A stretch of DNA of 64,000 nt from Melieria omissa. Taxonomy: Eukaryota > Arthropoda > Insecta > Diptera > Ulidiidae. The position numbers and the translations under genes were made by a program. Location: assembly GCA_963971225.1 (NCBI GenBank), contig OZ020267.1, positions 48,431,993 to 48,495,992 on the forward strand, written 5' to 3'. Below, one piece after another: positions 37,301 to 43,743 of the stretch (its first letter is position 1; each line of letters starts with the position of its first letter). A model generated the notes under the pieces. The model was given only the letters and a program-made list of their open reading frames with translations. It was not told the origin of the DNA and did no database searches.

Positions 37301-40300
37301 AGTTAAATTCAGGACATCCGATAGGTAATTGTCAACTTATACAAGACCTAAGTAGGCGCAAAAATATTACACATTTTTATTCAAAGCTTTAAACCTTACG
37401 TCCGCAATGCTGCAGCAGACAGCCTTTTTACTTCTGAGGCAATGGCGGAATACTTCTTCGCAAAAACTCCTAACTCTTAAAGTCATCGAACTATTACTAT
37501 TAATATGCATTTAATATTTTTAACTTGAATTATCAATAAATAACGCTTTATTTTATAAACCAACAACGATTTTTAACATTTTTGCGCTATTATTTTCACT
37601 TTTCCCATACAAATTGTATGAAGGTACCCGGGTACCTTCGTATTGAAAATAGGTGGACATTTTTCGTATTGACAGAAGGGTTAATCACATCCAGCACCTT
37701 TGGTGTTTACGCAAAAGAACGACAGTTTTATTCAAAGATTGACTTGAATTGTCACCATTGTATTTGGTCACTTTCGGCTCCTGTTTCCAACATTATTATA
37801 TGCGTTGCCGTAAAGATTGACAAATATAAGCCTTTTGTCGAGGGGACTTTTTTCCAAAGCCGAAAAATAGTCTAAGTTAGTGGTGCTAGAGTGGTGTTAT
37901 GCCTTAAGAATATATGTTATAGTAATTTAGAGTCAACCACCACCCATTAAAAATAAATTTGTTGCCATGGTTCTTTAATCCCAGCTGTTGTATGAGGAAA
38001 CGCGATACTCCAAATAAAAAAAATCAAGACTTCTTTTAAATTTTTCGATTCAACTTTTCGGGGTTACAATGGGTTAAAGGAAAAAAACACTTGAAACCAA
38101 AAATAATTACACAAGTGTTTTAATTTTTTTGAAATTCAAATTCCTACAAGGTAGCCAAGGGTTAAAAGTTTGTATGAAGCAACATGATTTGATTAGTTTT
38201 TCGACTTCAAACTTGGTGGAAGTGCTTTCTTAGAAAATCAAATTTTGACGAGTCAAATCGAATTTATCAACGATGGGTTTAGAGTTTGTACGGTCAAATA
38301 TGATTTAGTAAGTCGATTGACTTACTGATATAGAAAGAGCACTTCAAATTAGAAGTAATTAGACAATAATTTTTTTATAAAAATCTGTTGAGGTCCACGA
38401 AGGGTCCACTTTAAAGTTGCGTGCGAAACCGCCGGGGCCTTAAAGTTTAACATATGTATAACCATATCTTGTACCAACTGTTGCGCGCATGACTTTAATC
38501 ATTGAATTGAAACGGTCTTTAGTCCATTACTAAAATTTTTTATCAGTTTTAAAGCATTACAAAGCAACAAATGTTATTGATTTGATTTAATTGAGCATCT
38601 CTTTATAAGCACATTAAATCATTGGCAAGGCCCACGTAAGAACATATAGTATAAAACTGTTCTTATGAGAAATAGTCCACTTTACTTATAAATTCGTTAC
38701 TTTCGACTTTTTATTCGTGTATCGTCATTGCCGCAAGGATTGTTCTGCTAATCCTTATGAGCGTATCGGTCAGACATTATGAAAGGTTGTGATTTGTTGT
38801 ACAGGCAGTTTCGGTCATCATTTATAAATTGTACTCGGTTTCCAAATGAACCCGCAATATATTTTTAAATGCGTTTCAAACAACGCCTTCAATGTGGTCG
38901 AAACTAGTAGCACCTGAAAAATGGTCTTAATCCTATAATTTGTACGCCTCAAATAATTCAACAATGGGTGTACATCTTTTCTAATTCGTCCTTTGTATTG
39001 ATTCAAACCCGAAGCGCCTTTCGTAACAAAATTCGTGCTTATTTCTGTGGGACATATATGTAAATGTAAAGTAGCATATGTATTGTTATTCAATGTTAAA
39101 GTATTTACCTATTTCTTCTTTAGTCTTGTACACATGATAAAATGTCTACTATAAATGTAAACGATGTTGCATTTGAGTGCTTTTGTGCGGGGATTGCACG
39201 CAGAGTGCGAACGAAAGAAACATTCACGAGAAGTCACGTCCAAGGACATTACATCTACAATTAGCTTATAAGCAACTTAAACTGAAATATGGATCATATT
39301 TCCAGATTCCATGTATAAATACTTGGAATTGGAACAACAGGATCCAGTGTTTAGCTGGGTTAATAAATTAAGCTTCAAGCGATTGCCCTCTAATGTTCAA
39401 ATTATCTTCTAGACCTCTTTCTAATATTTTAATGTATGGCAAAGTAAAACATCACAATCGTATACAAATCAACTATCAGGGAGCTTAACCCCTTATCTGA
39501 CCGTGTGATGGTAATGTTACAAACCCTAAAATGAACTGAAGTTTCAATAAATTGTTTGGAAATTGGGAAATACATTCAAATTGTTTTTATAAATAAAATG
39601 TGTAAATAAAGGGTGATTTTTTTTAGCAACTTTCTTTTTGACAACACTGTTTTGGCAGTTTAGCTGTTTTCGTGTAACATGTTACTGTCAAAGATGCTGA
39701 GTTTGGTCTATAATTTAACCATGAATCGACTTACAAACGAACAACGCTTGCAGATTATTGAATTGTATTATCAAAATTCATGCTCGGTGAAGAGACTGCA
39801 CTTCTTCCATTTTATGGTCAGTTTGGGTGACCTTCTGAGGCGGCTATTTGGAATCTTGTGATTAAATTTCGCACAAAATTTACATTGATAATAATAATTG
39901 ACTGGCACGACAGCCCGATACCGCGACTAAGGCCTAGGTACCCGCAACCATCCGTGTTGTGCGTGCGAATTTGTACACGGATGGAAGGGACCTACAGTTT
40001 TATGCCGATTCCGAACGGCGAGTTGGGAGCTTTTTCATAGGCAATTTTACTCTCAGAGGCTTGCCATTTCCTGCTGAAAGGACAGCCGCCGAAAGAAAAA
40101 TTGTTGTTTTTCTTTTTTCGGTGGTGCAGCAACAGAGTCTCGAACCTGGGTTCGTGCGTGGCATTTGACTCGCGGCCCAACGCACTAGCCTGCTGAGCTA
40201 CGGCGACTGGCGGCAATTTACATTATTGGACATTAAACCACCACTTGGCTGACATGTGGTTTCAACAAGACGGTGTCACATGCCACACAGCACGCGAAAC

Positions 40301-41169
40301 AGTGGCCCAATTGAGAGGCGAATTCGGTGAATAGTTTATTTCACGTTTGGGGCCGGTCAATTGGCCGCCTAGATCGTGCAATTTTTTGTGGGCCTATGTT
40401 AAGGCTCATGTCTATAGAGACAAGCCCACAACTGTTGACGTACTGAAAGCCGATATCAAAGAATTTATTCGTGAGATACAGCCCGATATGTTGGGGAGAG
40501 TATGCCAAAATTGGACCTAGAGTATGAACCATTTGAGGCGCAGACGCGCTCAACATTTACATGAAATCATCTTTAAACATTGAATTACATAGATCGTTTT
40601 ATCGACTCAAATAAGACTTCATACATTTCTCTAAATTTTATATGTTTTTATTTTTGTAATCAAATCCGAAAGCTCTTAAAAAATCACCCGATATATAAAT
40701 AAAGGGTTTTCACCAAGTTTAGGTGAAAATATATAATATTCAGCTTTTATATGGTGAAATACTGTGTGTAAAATTTCTGTAACAAAGGACATTTTTTGAA
40801 TAAACGATTGAAAATACCGTAAACAAAATTTTTGAAAAGATGTGTTTTTTTAATTAAACACGAGCTATAGGAAAAAAAAGTTTTGGTTTAAAATATTATA
40901 TTGTCCGATAAAGGGTTAAATATGGCTTAAAAAAGAAATTTTAGCACATTTTAAAAATCACTTACCACATCTATAAGCTGCGACAGTTTTAGCTTAATGC
41001 AAACCTTCAAAACGTCCGTCGTGTTGACTACGGGCCGAACAAGTTTATTGTAGTTGCTCAAAAGATCATCGTAGAGCCTTTTCGCGTCCGGATTGCCTGC
41101 AACTGCTCCATGCACCATTAAAGCCGATAAAAGCCAGGCCCGAATCGTTTCCCCAGTCGTGGGCTTCAT
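7140..41169 (-). CDS. nAChRalpha4: Nicotinic acetylcholine receptor alpha4-type subunit (10 coding exons plus one alternative)
   Basis: Exons in transcript order are 41169-40966, 34607-34563, 34261-34152, either 33541-33361 or 31285-31105, 8965-8850, 8793-8625, 8540-8404, 8337-8194, 7644-7404 and 7337-7140. All junctions are GT-AG with matching phases. The total is 1545 nt, 514 residues. The protein is a pentameric cation-channel subunit of neuronal membranes that binds acetylcholine and neonicotinoids. It has a signal peptide (about 1-25), WRPDIVLYN (loop A), the Cys-loop C153-x13-C167, SWTYDG (loop B) and the vicinal pair C226-C227 in YTCCDEPY (loop C) that marks an alpha subunit. M1 is about 245-266, M2 about 277-297 after GEK, M3 about 309-330 and M4 about 458-480. 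Candidate N-glycosylation sites are N49 and N237. The alternative fourth exon points to alpha4 rather than alpha1-3. Intron 4 is 22.1 kb. Confidence 0.93.
7404..7644 (-). CDS. nAChRalpha4: nAChR alpha4 exon 9 (M3-M4 cytoplasmic loop)
   Basis: The acceptor TTTAAG precedes 7644 and the donor AAAG/GTAATG follows 7404. It encodes most of the cytoplasmic loop, with [18 protein letters not shown] and [20 protein letters not shown], motifs typical of insect alpha1/alpha4 subunits. The downstream intron is 66 bp and open in frame. Confidence 0.92.
8194..8337 (-). CDS. nAChRalpha4: nAChR alpha4 exon 8 (end of M3)
   Basis: It encodes [20 protein letters not shown] then the MX-helix region [17 protein letters not shown]. 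Phases are 2 in and 2 out. Flanking introns are 66 bp (upstream) and 549 bp (downstream). Confidence 0.93.
8404..8540 (-). CDS. nAChRalpha4: nAChR alpha4 exon 7 (M2-M3)
   Basis: Phase-0 start immediately after GEK. It encodes [20 protein letters not shown] (pore-lining M2), then [20 protein letters not shown]. The donor is CAG/GTAAGG. Confidence 0.94.
8625..8793 (-). CDS. nAChRalpha4: nAChR alpha4 exon 6 (loop C and M1)
   Basis: It starts within the Arg codon after PAV and encodes [20 protein letters not shown] with the vicinal cysteines, then M1, ending at GEK. The donor is AAAAG/GTAATT and the following intron is 84 bp. Confidence 0.94.
8850..8965 (-). CDS. nAChRalpha4: nAChR alpha4 exon 5
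   Basis: It encodes [20 protein letters not shown] then [18 protein letters not shown], the region between loops B and C. Phase 0 in matches GFK at the end of either alternative exon 4. The downstream intron is only 56 bp. Confidence 0.94.
8966..10293. other. Large receptor intron, first part; nothing recognised
   Basis: AT-rich non-coding sequence just upstream of exon 5 (intron 4, 31104-8966). No gene or clear repeat was identified before the SINE fragment at about 10308. Confidence 0.4.
10308..10370 (-). repeat. SINE 3'-end fragment
   Basis: Only the distal end of the SINE family is left (GGGCACGACAGCCC through CCGTGTTGTGCATGCG), next to a CTT-rich run. The tRNA head and most of the body are missing. 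Confidence 0.75.
10889..11392 (+). pseudogene. mariner transposase relic, 5' and C-terminal parts
   Basis: The ATG at 10889 opens 114 residues of the mariner DNA-binding region: YGDDC-like [20 protein letters not shown], then [20 protein letters not shown] and [13 protein letters not shown]. The frame breaks at 11233. C-terminal sequence then follows in another frame ([15 protein letters not shown], the third catalytic Asp, near 11280-11325). The middle with the first two catalytic Asp residues is deleted, so it cannot encode an active enzyme. The tail resumes at 13677-13800, after the insertion. Confidence 0.9.
11382..13676. mobile_element. TTAA-flanked element B, inside mariner
   Basis: It has perfect 15-bp inverted ends, GGGGTCATTCTCATG (11382-11396) and complement (13662-13676). 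TTAA lies outside each end (11378-11381, 13677-13680). About 730 bp of its own sequence remains once the hAT-like insertion at 11657-13221 is removed, a size close to elements A, G and J. No coding content. Confidence 0.88.
11657..13221. mobile_element. hAT-like non-autonomous element with CCCGGGAT repeats
   Basis: It is bounded by an 8-bp target duplication GTATGAAC (11649-11656 and 13222-13229). The ends are TAGGGATCGCAAT and TAGGCATCGCAAT. Subterminal clusters of GATCCCGGGAT lie at both ends (about 11685-11745 and 13130-13210). The duplication length and TAGGG start fit hAT. No transposase frame was seen. A similar degraded end lies at about 54515-54575. Confidence 0.88.
13871..15850. other. 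Receptor intron, nothing recognised
   Basis: About 2 kb of AT-rich sequence without a supported gene, clear terminal repeat or RNA. Confidence 0.4.
15851..16178. other. Possible hAT end (CAGTGTTGCCAC)
   Basis: CAGTGTTGCCAC at about 15857 resembles the terminus of the hAT-like element at 49359. No partner end was found, so it is only a hint. Confidence 0.25.
16179..16914 (-). mobile_element. PIF/Harbinger-like element with Myb/SANT relic
   Basis: The inverted ends begin GGGCCGTTTTCTCATCTTCC and run through CCGTTAA. TAA is duplicated outside (16176-16178 and 16915-16917). On the minus strand about 16770-16550 reads as a Myb/SANT-like domain: [30 protein letters not shown] and [11 protein letters not shown]. 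That RTGGGP signature is typical of the Myb-like protein carried by Harbinger elements. The frame is interrupted. The nuclease gene is absent. Confidence 0.82.
16915..17304. other. Receptor intron, nothing recognised
   Basis: AT-rich spacer between two transposons. Confidence 0.4.
17309..17825. mobile_element. TTAA-flanked MITE C (CCCTTTCGCTA family)
   Basis: The inverted ends CCCTTTCGCTA are perfect. TTAA lies at 17305-17308 and 17826-17829. It is clearly homologous along its length to element I at 43744-44226; both carry AGAGTGTTTTTCTAT, CAACCACATCGTTGTGG and GTCCACAAAGTA. No coding sequence. Confidence 0.92.
18027..18885 (+). pseudogene. Tc1-like element relic, 5' part
   Basis: It begins at an end-like CAGTGTACCACTAAAGTCTT after TA. 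From 18625 it reads [20 protein letters not shown], the start of a Tc1-like transposase helix-turn-helix region. Further on, in other frames, it has [12 protein letters not shown]. It is cut short at the SINE fragment that follows. Frameshifted and without catalytic residues. Confidence 0.75.
18886..18995 (-). repeat. SINE fragment (tRNA-like head)
   Basis: The minus strand starts GCCGCCGTAGCTCAGCTGGC, then TAGTGCGTTGGGCCGCGA, matching the head of SINE copies 1 and 4. The body is lost after about 110 bp. It is a tRNA-like sequence, not a tRNA gene: no anticodon arm or 3' acceptor partner is kept. Confidence 0.8.
18996..20426. other. Receptor intron, dispersed repeat and spacer
   Basis: The segment at 19230-19275 repeats sequence found at about 2560-2590. 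Otherwise no gene or bounded element was recognised. Confidence 0.4.
20427..21598. mobile_element. Foldback element, arms of about 560 bp
   Basis: The two halves are inverted copies around a hinge near 21010-21055. Matches run from CGCTGATTTCGAATCCGCAA (about 20508, complement at about 21530) through ATGGGCGTGTCAC and CAAATTATTTGGCGTGATTC to CATTTTCATCA near the hinge. The outermost ends are ACAC/GTGT with GATCA. There is no coding sequence and no clear target duplication. A detached end of the same family lies at about 35650-35840. Confidence 0.88.
21599..22896. other. Receptor intron with GC-rich patches
   Basis: GC-rich GGGCCCGG-containing patches at about 21655-21745, 21866-21882 and 22018-22085 share short motifs (CAATCCG, ACCGGGCCC), as from one broken repeat. 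No gene recognised. Confidence 0.4.
22910..23260 (-). repeat. tRNA-derived SINE, full copy with target duplication
   Basis: Flanked by a 13-bp direct repeat AATTTTTTAATAA (22897-22909 and 23261-23273). On the minus strand it runs from the head GCCGCCGTGGCTCAGTTGGT through the shared body to an (ATT)n tail. It belongs to the head subfamily with GCGCGGTCCA, the same as the copy at 49565. Confidence 0.92.
23274..23591. other. Receptor intron spacer
   Basis: No feature recognised. Confidence 0.4.
23592..24493 (+). mobile_element. Tc1-like element, dead
   Basis: TA at 23590-23591 and 24494-24495. The inverted ends CAGTGCGTTTCAAAATTAAG and CAGTGCGTTTCAAAATAAAG are nearly identical. Inside, broken + frames give [26 protein letters not shown], then WPSNS...NPIEKVW near 24165-24205 (the last catalytic region) and [18 protein letters not shown] central deletion removes the first two catalytic residues. 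The ends resemble the element at 25227, so the two are sister families. Confidence 0.88.
24740..25180. repeat. Degenerate tandem repeat, about 110-130 bp unit
   Basis: Units around GTCAACGATGGGTTAAAAGT, TTTGTATG(G)(A)GAAACATGATTT and GACTTCAAA recur with drift. A second block with the same units lies at about 38040-38410. Non-coding. Confidence 0.6.
25227..26848 (-). mobile_element. Tc1-like element with inner and outer end repeats
   Basis: TA at 25225-25226 and 26849-26850. The ends are CAGTGCGTTTCATAATTATA plus AGACACTT on both sides. A second, internal copy of the motif (GTTTCATAGTTATAAGACAC) lies about 180 bp in from the left. A partial copy (GTTTCATAATTATAAGACAT) lies about 210 bp in from the right. 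Paired binding sites at each end are the inverted/direct-repeat layout of Sleeping Beauty-like elements. It is 1622 bp, full length for the class. Confidence 0.92.
25494..26413 (-). pseudogene. Tc1-like transposase, two in-frame stops
   Basis: The minus-strand frame from 26413 reads through a helix-turn-helix region ([36 protein letters not shown]), then [18 protein letters not shown] with the first catalytic Asp. [18 protein letters not shown] follows, then [11 protein letters not shown] (second Asp) and [16 protein letters not shown] (third position). Only two stops interrupt this frame: a TAA just before KVIFSDE (about 26066) and a TGA just before MNSSEYI (about 25884). The N-terminus upstream of 26413 has a frameshift. 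It is a recently dead or nearly complete copy. Confidence 0.9.
26851..27588. other. Receptor intron, nothing recognised
   Basis: AT-rich spacer without a supported feature. Confidence 0.4.
27593..27829. mobile_element. TTAA-flanked short MITE D
   Basis: Perfect inverted ends CCCTTTCGGGAC, TTAA at 27589-27592 and 27830-27833, 237 bp long. The first eight bases match the ends of families C/I, but the interior differs. Confidence 0.9.
27834..28907. other. Receptor intron, nothing recognised
   Basis: AT-rich spacer without a supported feature. Confidence 0.4.
29083..29318. mobile_element. TTAA-flanked MITE E
   Basis: Inverted ends CACGCATCCGTCG with TTAA at 29079-29082 and 29319-29322; 236 bp, no coding sequence. 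Confidence 0.85.
29379..29619. mobile_element. TTAA-flanked MITE F
   Basis: Inverted ends CACGTTCGC, TTAA at 29375-29378 and 29620-29623; 241 bp. A direct repeat GCTATAGCATTCACGT occurs twice near the right end (about 29551 and 29593). It is only 60 bp from element E and of similar size. Confidence 0.82.
29654..30069. mobile_element. MITE with imperfect inverted ends
   Basis: CAGCCTAGGCGTATACGGAG plus ACGCAG at the left faces an inverted, slightly changed copy at the right (AAGCCTATGCGTATATGGAG plus ACGCAG), with weaker pairing further in. No target duplication was assigned. Confidence 0.7.
30270..31104. other. Receptor intron 4, 5' end
   Basis: Intron sequence immediately downstream of the second alternative exon, with a short AT microsatellite at about 31049-31070. 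Nothing else recognised. Confidence 0.4.
31105..31285 (-). CDS. nAChRalpha4: nAChR alpha4 alternative exon 4, downstream copy
   Basis: 181 bp with acceptor TTTTTCAG and donor AAG/GTGCTC. After the split Asn codon it encodes 60 residues, with the Cys-loop [15 protein letters not shown] and loop B SWTYDG. It matches the copy at 33361-33541 in length, phase and 46 of 60 residues. The differences cluster before and inside the Cys-loop (for example M for A, I for E, V for E). Because 181 is not a multiple of three, including both copies or neither would shift the frame, so the two must be used one at a time. Confidence 0.94.
31286..32808. other. Intron between alternative exons, with (CA)n
   Basis: Contains a CA/TG microsatellite at about 31938-31961 and T(G)n-rich patches. 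No other feature supported. Confidence 0.45.
32809..33042 (-). other. GC-rich open stretch between the alternative exons
   Basis: A 77-codon minus-strand open frame lacking a clear start, far richer in GC than the intron around it. It ends [11 protein letters not shown] then TAA. I recognise no family. It could be a fragment of another gene, an old repeat, or an unannotated exon. Nothing shows it is joined to the receptor. Confidence 0.3.
33361..33541 (-). CDS. nAChRalpha4: nAChR alpha4 alternative exon 4, upstream copy
   Basis: 181 bp, acceptor AACAACAG, donor AAG/GTAGGT. It encodes [20 protein letters not shown] and the Cys-loop [15 protein letters not shown], then GSWTYDGFK. This copy has the more canonical alpha-subunit sequence. 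In Drosophila alpha4 the two exon-4 forms are known to differ in subunit assembly efficiency. Confidence 0.95.
34152..34261 (-). CDS. nAChRalpha4: nAChR alpha4 exon 3
   Basis: Acceptor TTTCTTTAG, donor AA/GTAAGT. It encodes [20 protein letters not shown] then [16 protein letters not shown] (loop A). It ends two bases into the Asn codon completed by either exon 4. Confidence 0.95.
34563..34607 (-). CDS. nAChRalpha4: nAChR alpha4 exon 2 (45 bp)
   Basis: A 15-codon micro-exon, [15 protein letters not shown], with acceptor TTCTTTTCAG and donor CAG/GTAACG, phase 0 both sides. The 45-bp length is a conserved property of this exon in nicotinic subunit genes. Confidence 0.95.
34847..35625. mobile_element. 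Harbinger-like MITE with TTA duplication
   Basis: Inverted ends TGGCCAAACTCCATAAAGCG plus CGTT. TTA lies at 34844-34846 and 35626-35628. A second copy of the left end (GGTCAAACTCCATAAAGCGC) starts about 80 bp inside, at about 34927, and two more fragments of the motif occur near 35520. No coding sequence. Confidence 0.85.
35650..35840. repeat. Single end of the foldback family
   Basis: Matches the right arm of the element at 20427-21598 from GGTTTAGAAATTA to GATCAGTGT. Only one arm is present. Confidence 0.85.
35841..36185. other. Receptor intron 1 spacer
   Basis: Nothing recognised. Confidence 0.4.
36210..37780 (+). pseudogene. Tc1-like transposase relic split by element G
   Basis: ATGTCAAGAGGAAAG (MSRGK) at about 36210 opens a Tc1-like N-terminus broken by stops. 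Later motifs include a degraded FQQKNAAI near 36870 and [12 protein letters not shown] at 36935-36972. The last motif is cut in the middle by a TTAA element and continues after 37681 as [12 protein letters not shown] in the joined frame, the usual NPIENLWG region. Dead copy. Confidence 0.82.
36973..37680. mobile_element. TTAA-flanked element G with GGTACC palindromes
   Basis: Perfect 18-bp inverted ends CCCTTCTGTCAATACGAA. TTAA at 36969-36972 and 37681-37684. Three internal copies of ACGAAGGTACC(T/C)GGGTACCTT-like palindromes lie at about 36986, 37177 and 37620. It splits a Tc1 transposase motif, which proves insertion. Confidence 0.92.
38040..38410. repeat. Degenerate tandem repeat, second block
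   Basis: Same unit family as at 24740-25180 (GGGTTAAAAGTTTGTATGAA, GCAACATGATTTGATTAG, GACTTCAAACTTGGTG). It sits in a different intron of the same gene. Confidence 0.6.
38411..39484. other. Receptor intron 1, nothing recognised
   Basis: AT-rich spacer without a supported feature. Confidence 0.4.
39611..40689 (+). mobile_element. mariner-type (MNRLT family) element with SINE inside
   Basis: The ends GGGTGATTTTTTTTAGC and GGGTGATTTTTTAAGAGC are inverted. The transposase start is at 39721 ([20 protein letters not shown]). It breaks after about 40 codons. C-terminal parts lie at about 40225-40580 ([18 protein letters not shown] with a catalytic Asp, [10 protein letters not shown], and HLHEIIFKH at the end). 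The catalytic middle is deleted and a SINE sits at the break. Confidence 0.88.
39887..40214 (-). repeat. tRNA-derived SINE with target duplication
   Basis: A 10-bp direct repeat AATTTACATT lies on both sides (39877-39886 and 40215-40224). Minus-strand order is head (GCCGTAGCTCAGCAGGCTAG), body, then an ATTATTATTATC tail. It belongs to the GTTGGGCCGCGA head subfamily. Confidence 0.92.
40966..41169 (-). CDS. nAChRalpha4: nAChR alpha4 exon 1, start and signal peptide
   Basis: ATG at 41167-41169, with an in-frame stop a short way upstream if unspliced. Residues 1-25 form a signal peptide whose hydrophobic core is [14 protein letters not shown]. The mature chain starts [20 protein letters not shown], and the exon ends LKLSQLIDV before GTAAGT. 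A CAG seven bases upstream of the ATG could be a 5'UTR splice acceptor. Confidence 0.94.
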
Positions 41170-41875
41170 TTCTGTACAATCTTTAGCGCGTAAACTTTAT
41201 AAAACCGTTTCTTAAGGCTCACATGCTTTCCGATATGGATATATTTCGAGAAGCCATGTTTAGTTATTAAAATTCCTGAAGGATTGACGAGAGTGGTTTG
41301 TTAATTTTAAAATAAGTAATTTTCAAAATACGGTGAACTACTGTGTACTGCGTCAAACCATGAAAAACACGCATATTTGTATTAATAATAAAAAATACGA
41401 GGAGATTAACAAAATATCGCTCAGTTGATTGCAACATTTACTAAAATAATTTCAATTTCATAACTTTAATCTTCACCATATTTCATACATTTCTGAAGCT
41501 GATAGGCCCACTTTCTAAAACAGTCCTGAAAATCGTTTTTTTTTGGTTTAAAGCATCCAAACTAACTGCACTAATTTTCTTGTCATTACCCTTTCTTTAA
41601 ATTTTTTTAATTTTTAGAAGCAACTTTCGGAGCAAACTTTCTTCTGGTGAATTAAATGTACATTATTACTTTTGTTGCCGACTTCTATTGCCTGTCTTTA
41701 ACGTGTGGTTTAGGATTTTCGAATTTCCATACCATCGACCGTGACTGTGTTTTCGATTGAATTCATTCGTGTTATTTTTTCTATGTAATCGACATCGGCA
41801 AACTCGGCCTTCCGGCCGATTAATCGGCATCGCCATCGGCCGATGGTATCGGTCGGACTCTAATAATATGTATTA
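41170..41875. other. Upstream of receptor start; 5'UTR or intron
   Basis: No promoter or non-coding exon could be fixed. A GGCCGA/TCGGCC-rich patch lies at about 41805-41855. Confidence 0.35.
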
Positions 41876-42630
41876 ACTAGCTGACCCGGCGAACTTCGAG
41901 TCGCACAAAATTTTTAATAATGAAATGTGCCGGATAGCGATGCAAATTAACGAAAAAACCAACTAAATAACGAGGAAGAGCCACTGACTAACGCAATGGA
42001 GGCCCACAAATAAGCAATGTTGCGGCTAAGTTTCAGTAAAGAAATGGACTGCGCTAAACCCAGATTTAAATTATATGGGCGATGCCACGCCCCCTTATTC
42101 AATACCCGCACAATGCCATCTGTCGAAAGAAAAAATGGTAGATTCGTACTAAGTTTCATTGCTGAGAGACTTATAGTTCTGAGAAATATTTGGGTCATAA
42201 CAAATGTGCCACGCCCCTTGTCCAACGCCCATCAAATCTTACCAGTAGAATGAATCTATGGGACAAGAGGGTAACAAATTTCAGTGCTGTGCGACTTACA
42301 ATTTCGAAGATATTTCATTATAAAGAGTTTGCTTGTATGGGTGGTGCCACGCGCCCTCGTCCAATACCCGCTCCATTCTCTCTCTCGAAGGACATGACTA
42401 AATAGTAAGTGCGTAGTGAATTTAATTGATGTGTAACTTGGTTTCAAAGTTATCGTCTGAAAAAAACAGCCAAATCGATCCAGCCGTTCTCACGTGATTC
42501 ACGGTCAAACAAAACCTGAACTGATTCAAGACGAATCCAACAAAACAAACCTAATAGAAATCGGCCCTTCCGTTTGAGTGTGATGCGCTTACACACATAC
42601 ATACATCCACTTTTATATGTATAGATAAGA
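41876..42630. repeat. Dispersed repeat with CTGACCCGGCGAAC start and internal units
   Basis: It opens TAGCTGACCCGGCGAACTTC and ends ACATACATCCACTTTTATAT, a layout I recall for a common insect dispersed repeat of uncertain class. Three internal degenerate units carry GCCACGCCCC...CCAATACCCG at about 42083, 42208 and 42345, spaced about 130 bp. Non-coding. Confidence 0.65.
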
Positions 42631-42726
42631 AGCAAAAAATGTTTTTTTTTTAATAAAATGTTTCTAAACAAATTTCTTCGCAAAAATCCATTATAAAGTT
42701 ATAATAATTCTGTTAACATATTATAG

Positions 42727-43735
42727 CCTGTGAAATTCCCTTTACGATGAAATATTAATATTGTTTTTTATAAATATTTTTCTTATTATTATTATTATTT
42801 CGTATTCACTTTTGAAAGCTTAAATTTCGCCGAATAGCAATTCAAACCATTTTTGCTTTTATAGTATTGTGGCATTAAATGTATTTGTGTGCCTTCAATT
42901 GCTTTGTGTGTTGGTTATGCTTTTCCATTACATGGAGGGTGGTGGTAAACTGCAGTTTTTCTGTATTCAAATATCTTTTATGGGACCGGCCTTCGGCCCG
43001 TCTTCGAAAAATAACCTTGGTGGGAGTAACTAAGGCATCGGGATCAATAAATTGTTTACAGTGCTATTCGAAAAATTGGTGCGCGCTCGGTCTCTCCAAA
43101 GCAATAACCTTTATAATCGTAACTTCGGCATCGCGGCCAAAAGTATTTCTGCATTCAAATGCCTTTTGTGTGACCGGTCTTCAAAAAAATAATCCTCATG
43201 GGAGTAAGTAGGGCATCGGGATCAGTAAAGTGCTTACAGTATTTTTGTATTCAAATCCCATGATTGCAAAAGATCGCGGCTAAGCAAGATTCCTCACAAA
43301 CGCCAATTCAATATTGCAGATGCTTTAACTCAATTTAAATTTAAATATTTTTAAAAGCAAAAACACAAAATTTTCAAATGTTTTATATTTAATTGTAAAG
43401 AGAATTCCACATGCTAACAAACTTGTTATGCCTTAAAAATAGATTTTTTCGAGAATAAAAAACCGTTTTTGCAACATTTGTATAAAACAATCACGTATCT
43501 AATGTTGCATACTAATGGAAAGGACTTTCGTTTGATACCAATATCGTGTAAATTGATTAAGAATTGTTTGAGTAATTTTGATAAAACCTTTGAACTTTGA
43601 CCCCGAACCACGCCTGCTGTGAGCATTACCCAGGCAAAATTTTTAGTTTGTTAGATTCAGGATCCAAATCTTTATATAAGAGCATACTTATTTATTTTTT
43701 TCACGAGGGTTCGCTTTAGTACACTTAAGCCAAAA
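42727..43735. repeat. Repeat related to the MITE at 4116, with a 190-bp duplication
   Basis: The start (GTGAAATTCC...TTTACGATGAAATAT) and 43385-43730 (CGTATCTAATGTTGCA, ATATCGTGTAAAT, CACGAGGGTTCGCT) match 4195-4235 and 4370-4755. Between them lies a roughly 190-bp direct repeat (ATTCAAAT...GGGACCGG...GGGCATCGGGATCA at about 42965 and 43155). Confidence 0.65.
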
Positions 43736-43743
43736 TAACTTAA

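Larger units (their letters stand above)
39489..40915. mobile_element. TTAA-flanked element H, carrying a nested element
   Basis: The ends CCCCTTATCTGAC and CCCTTTATCGGAC are imperfect inverted copies. TTAA at 39485-39488 and 40916-40919. Most of its interior is a later mariner-type insert (39611-40689). Its right edge is about 46 bp from the exon 1 splice donor. Confidence 0.75.
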
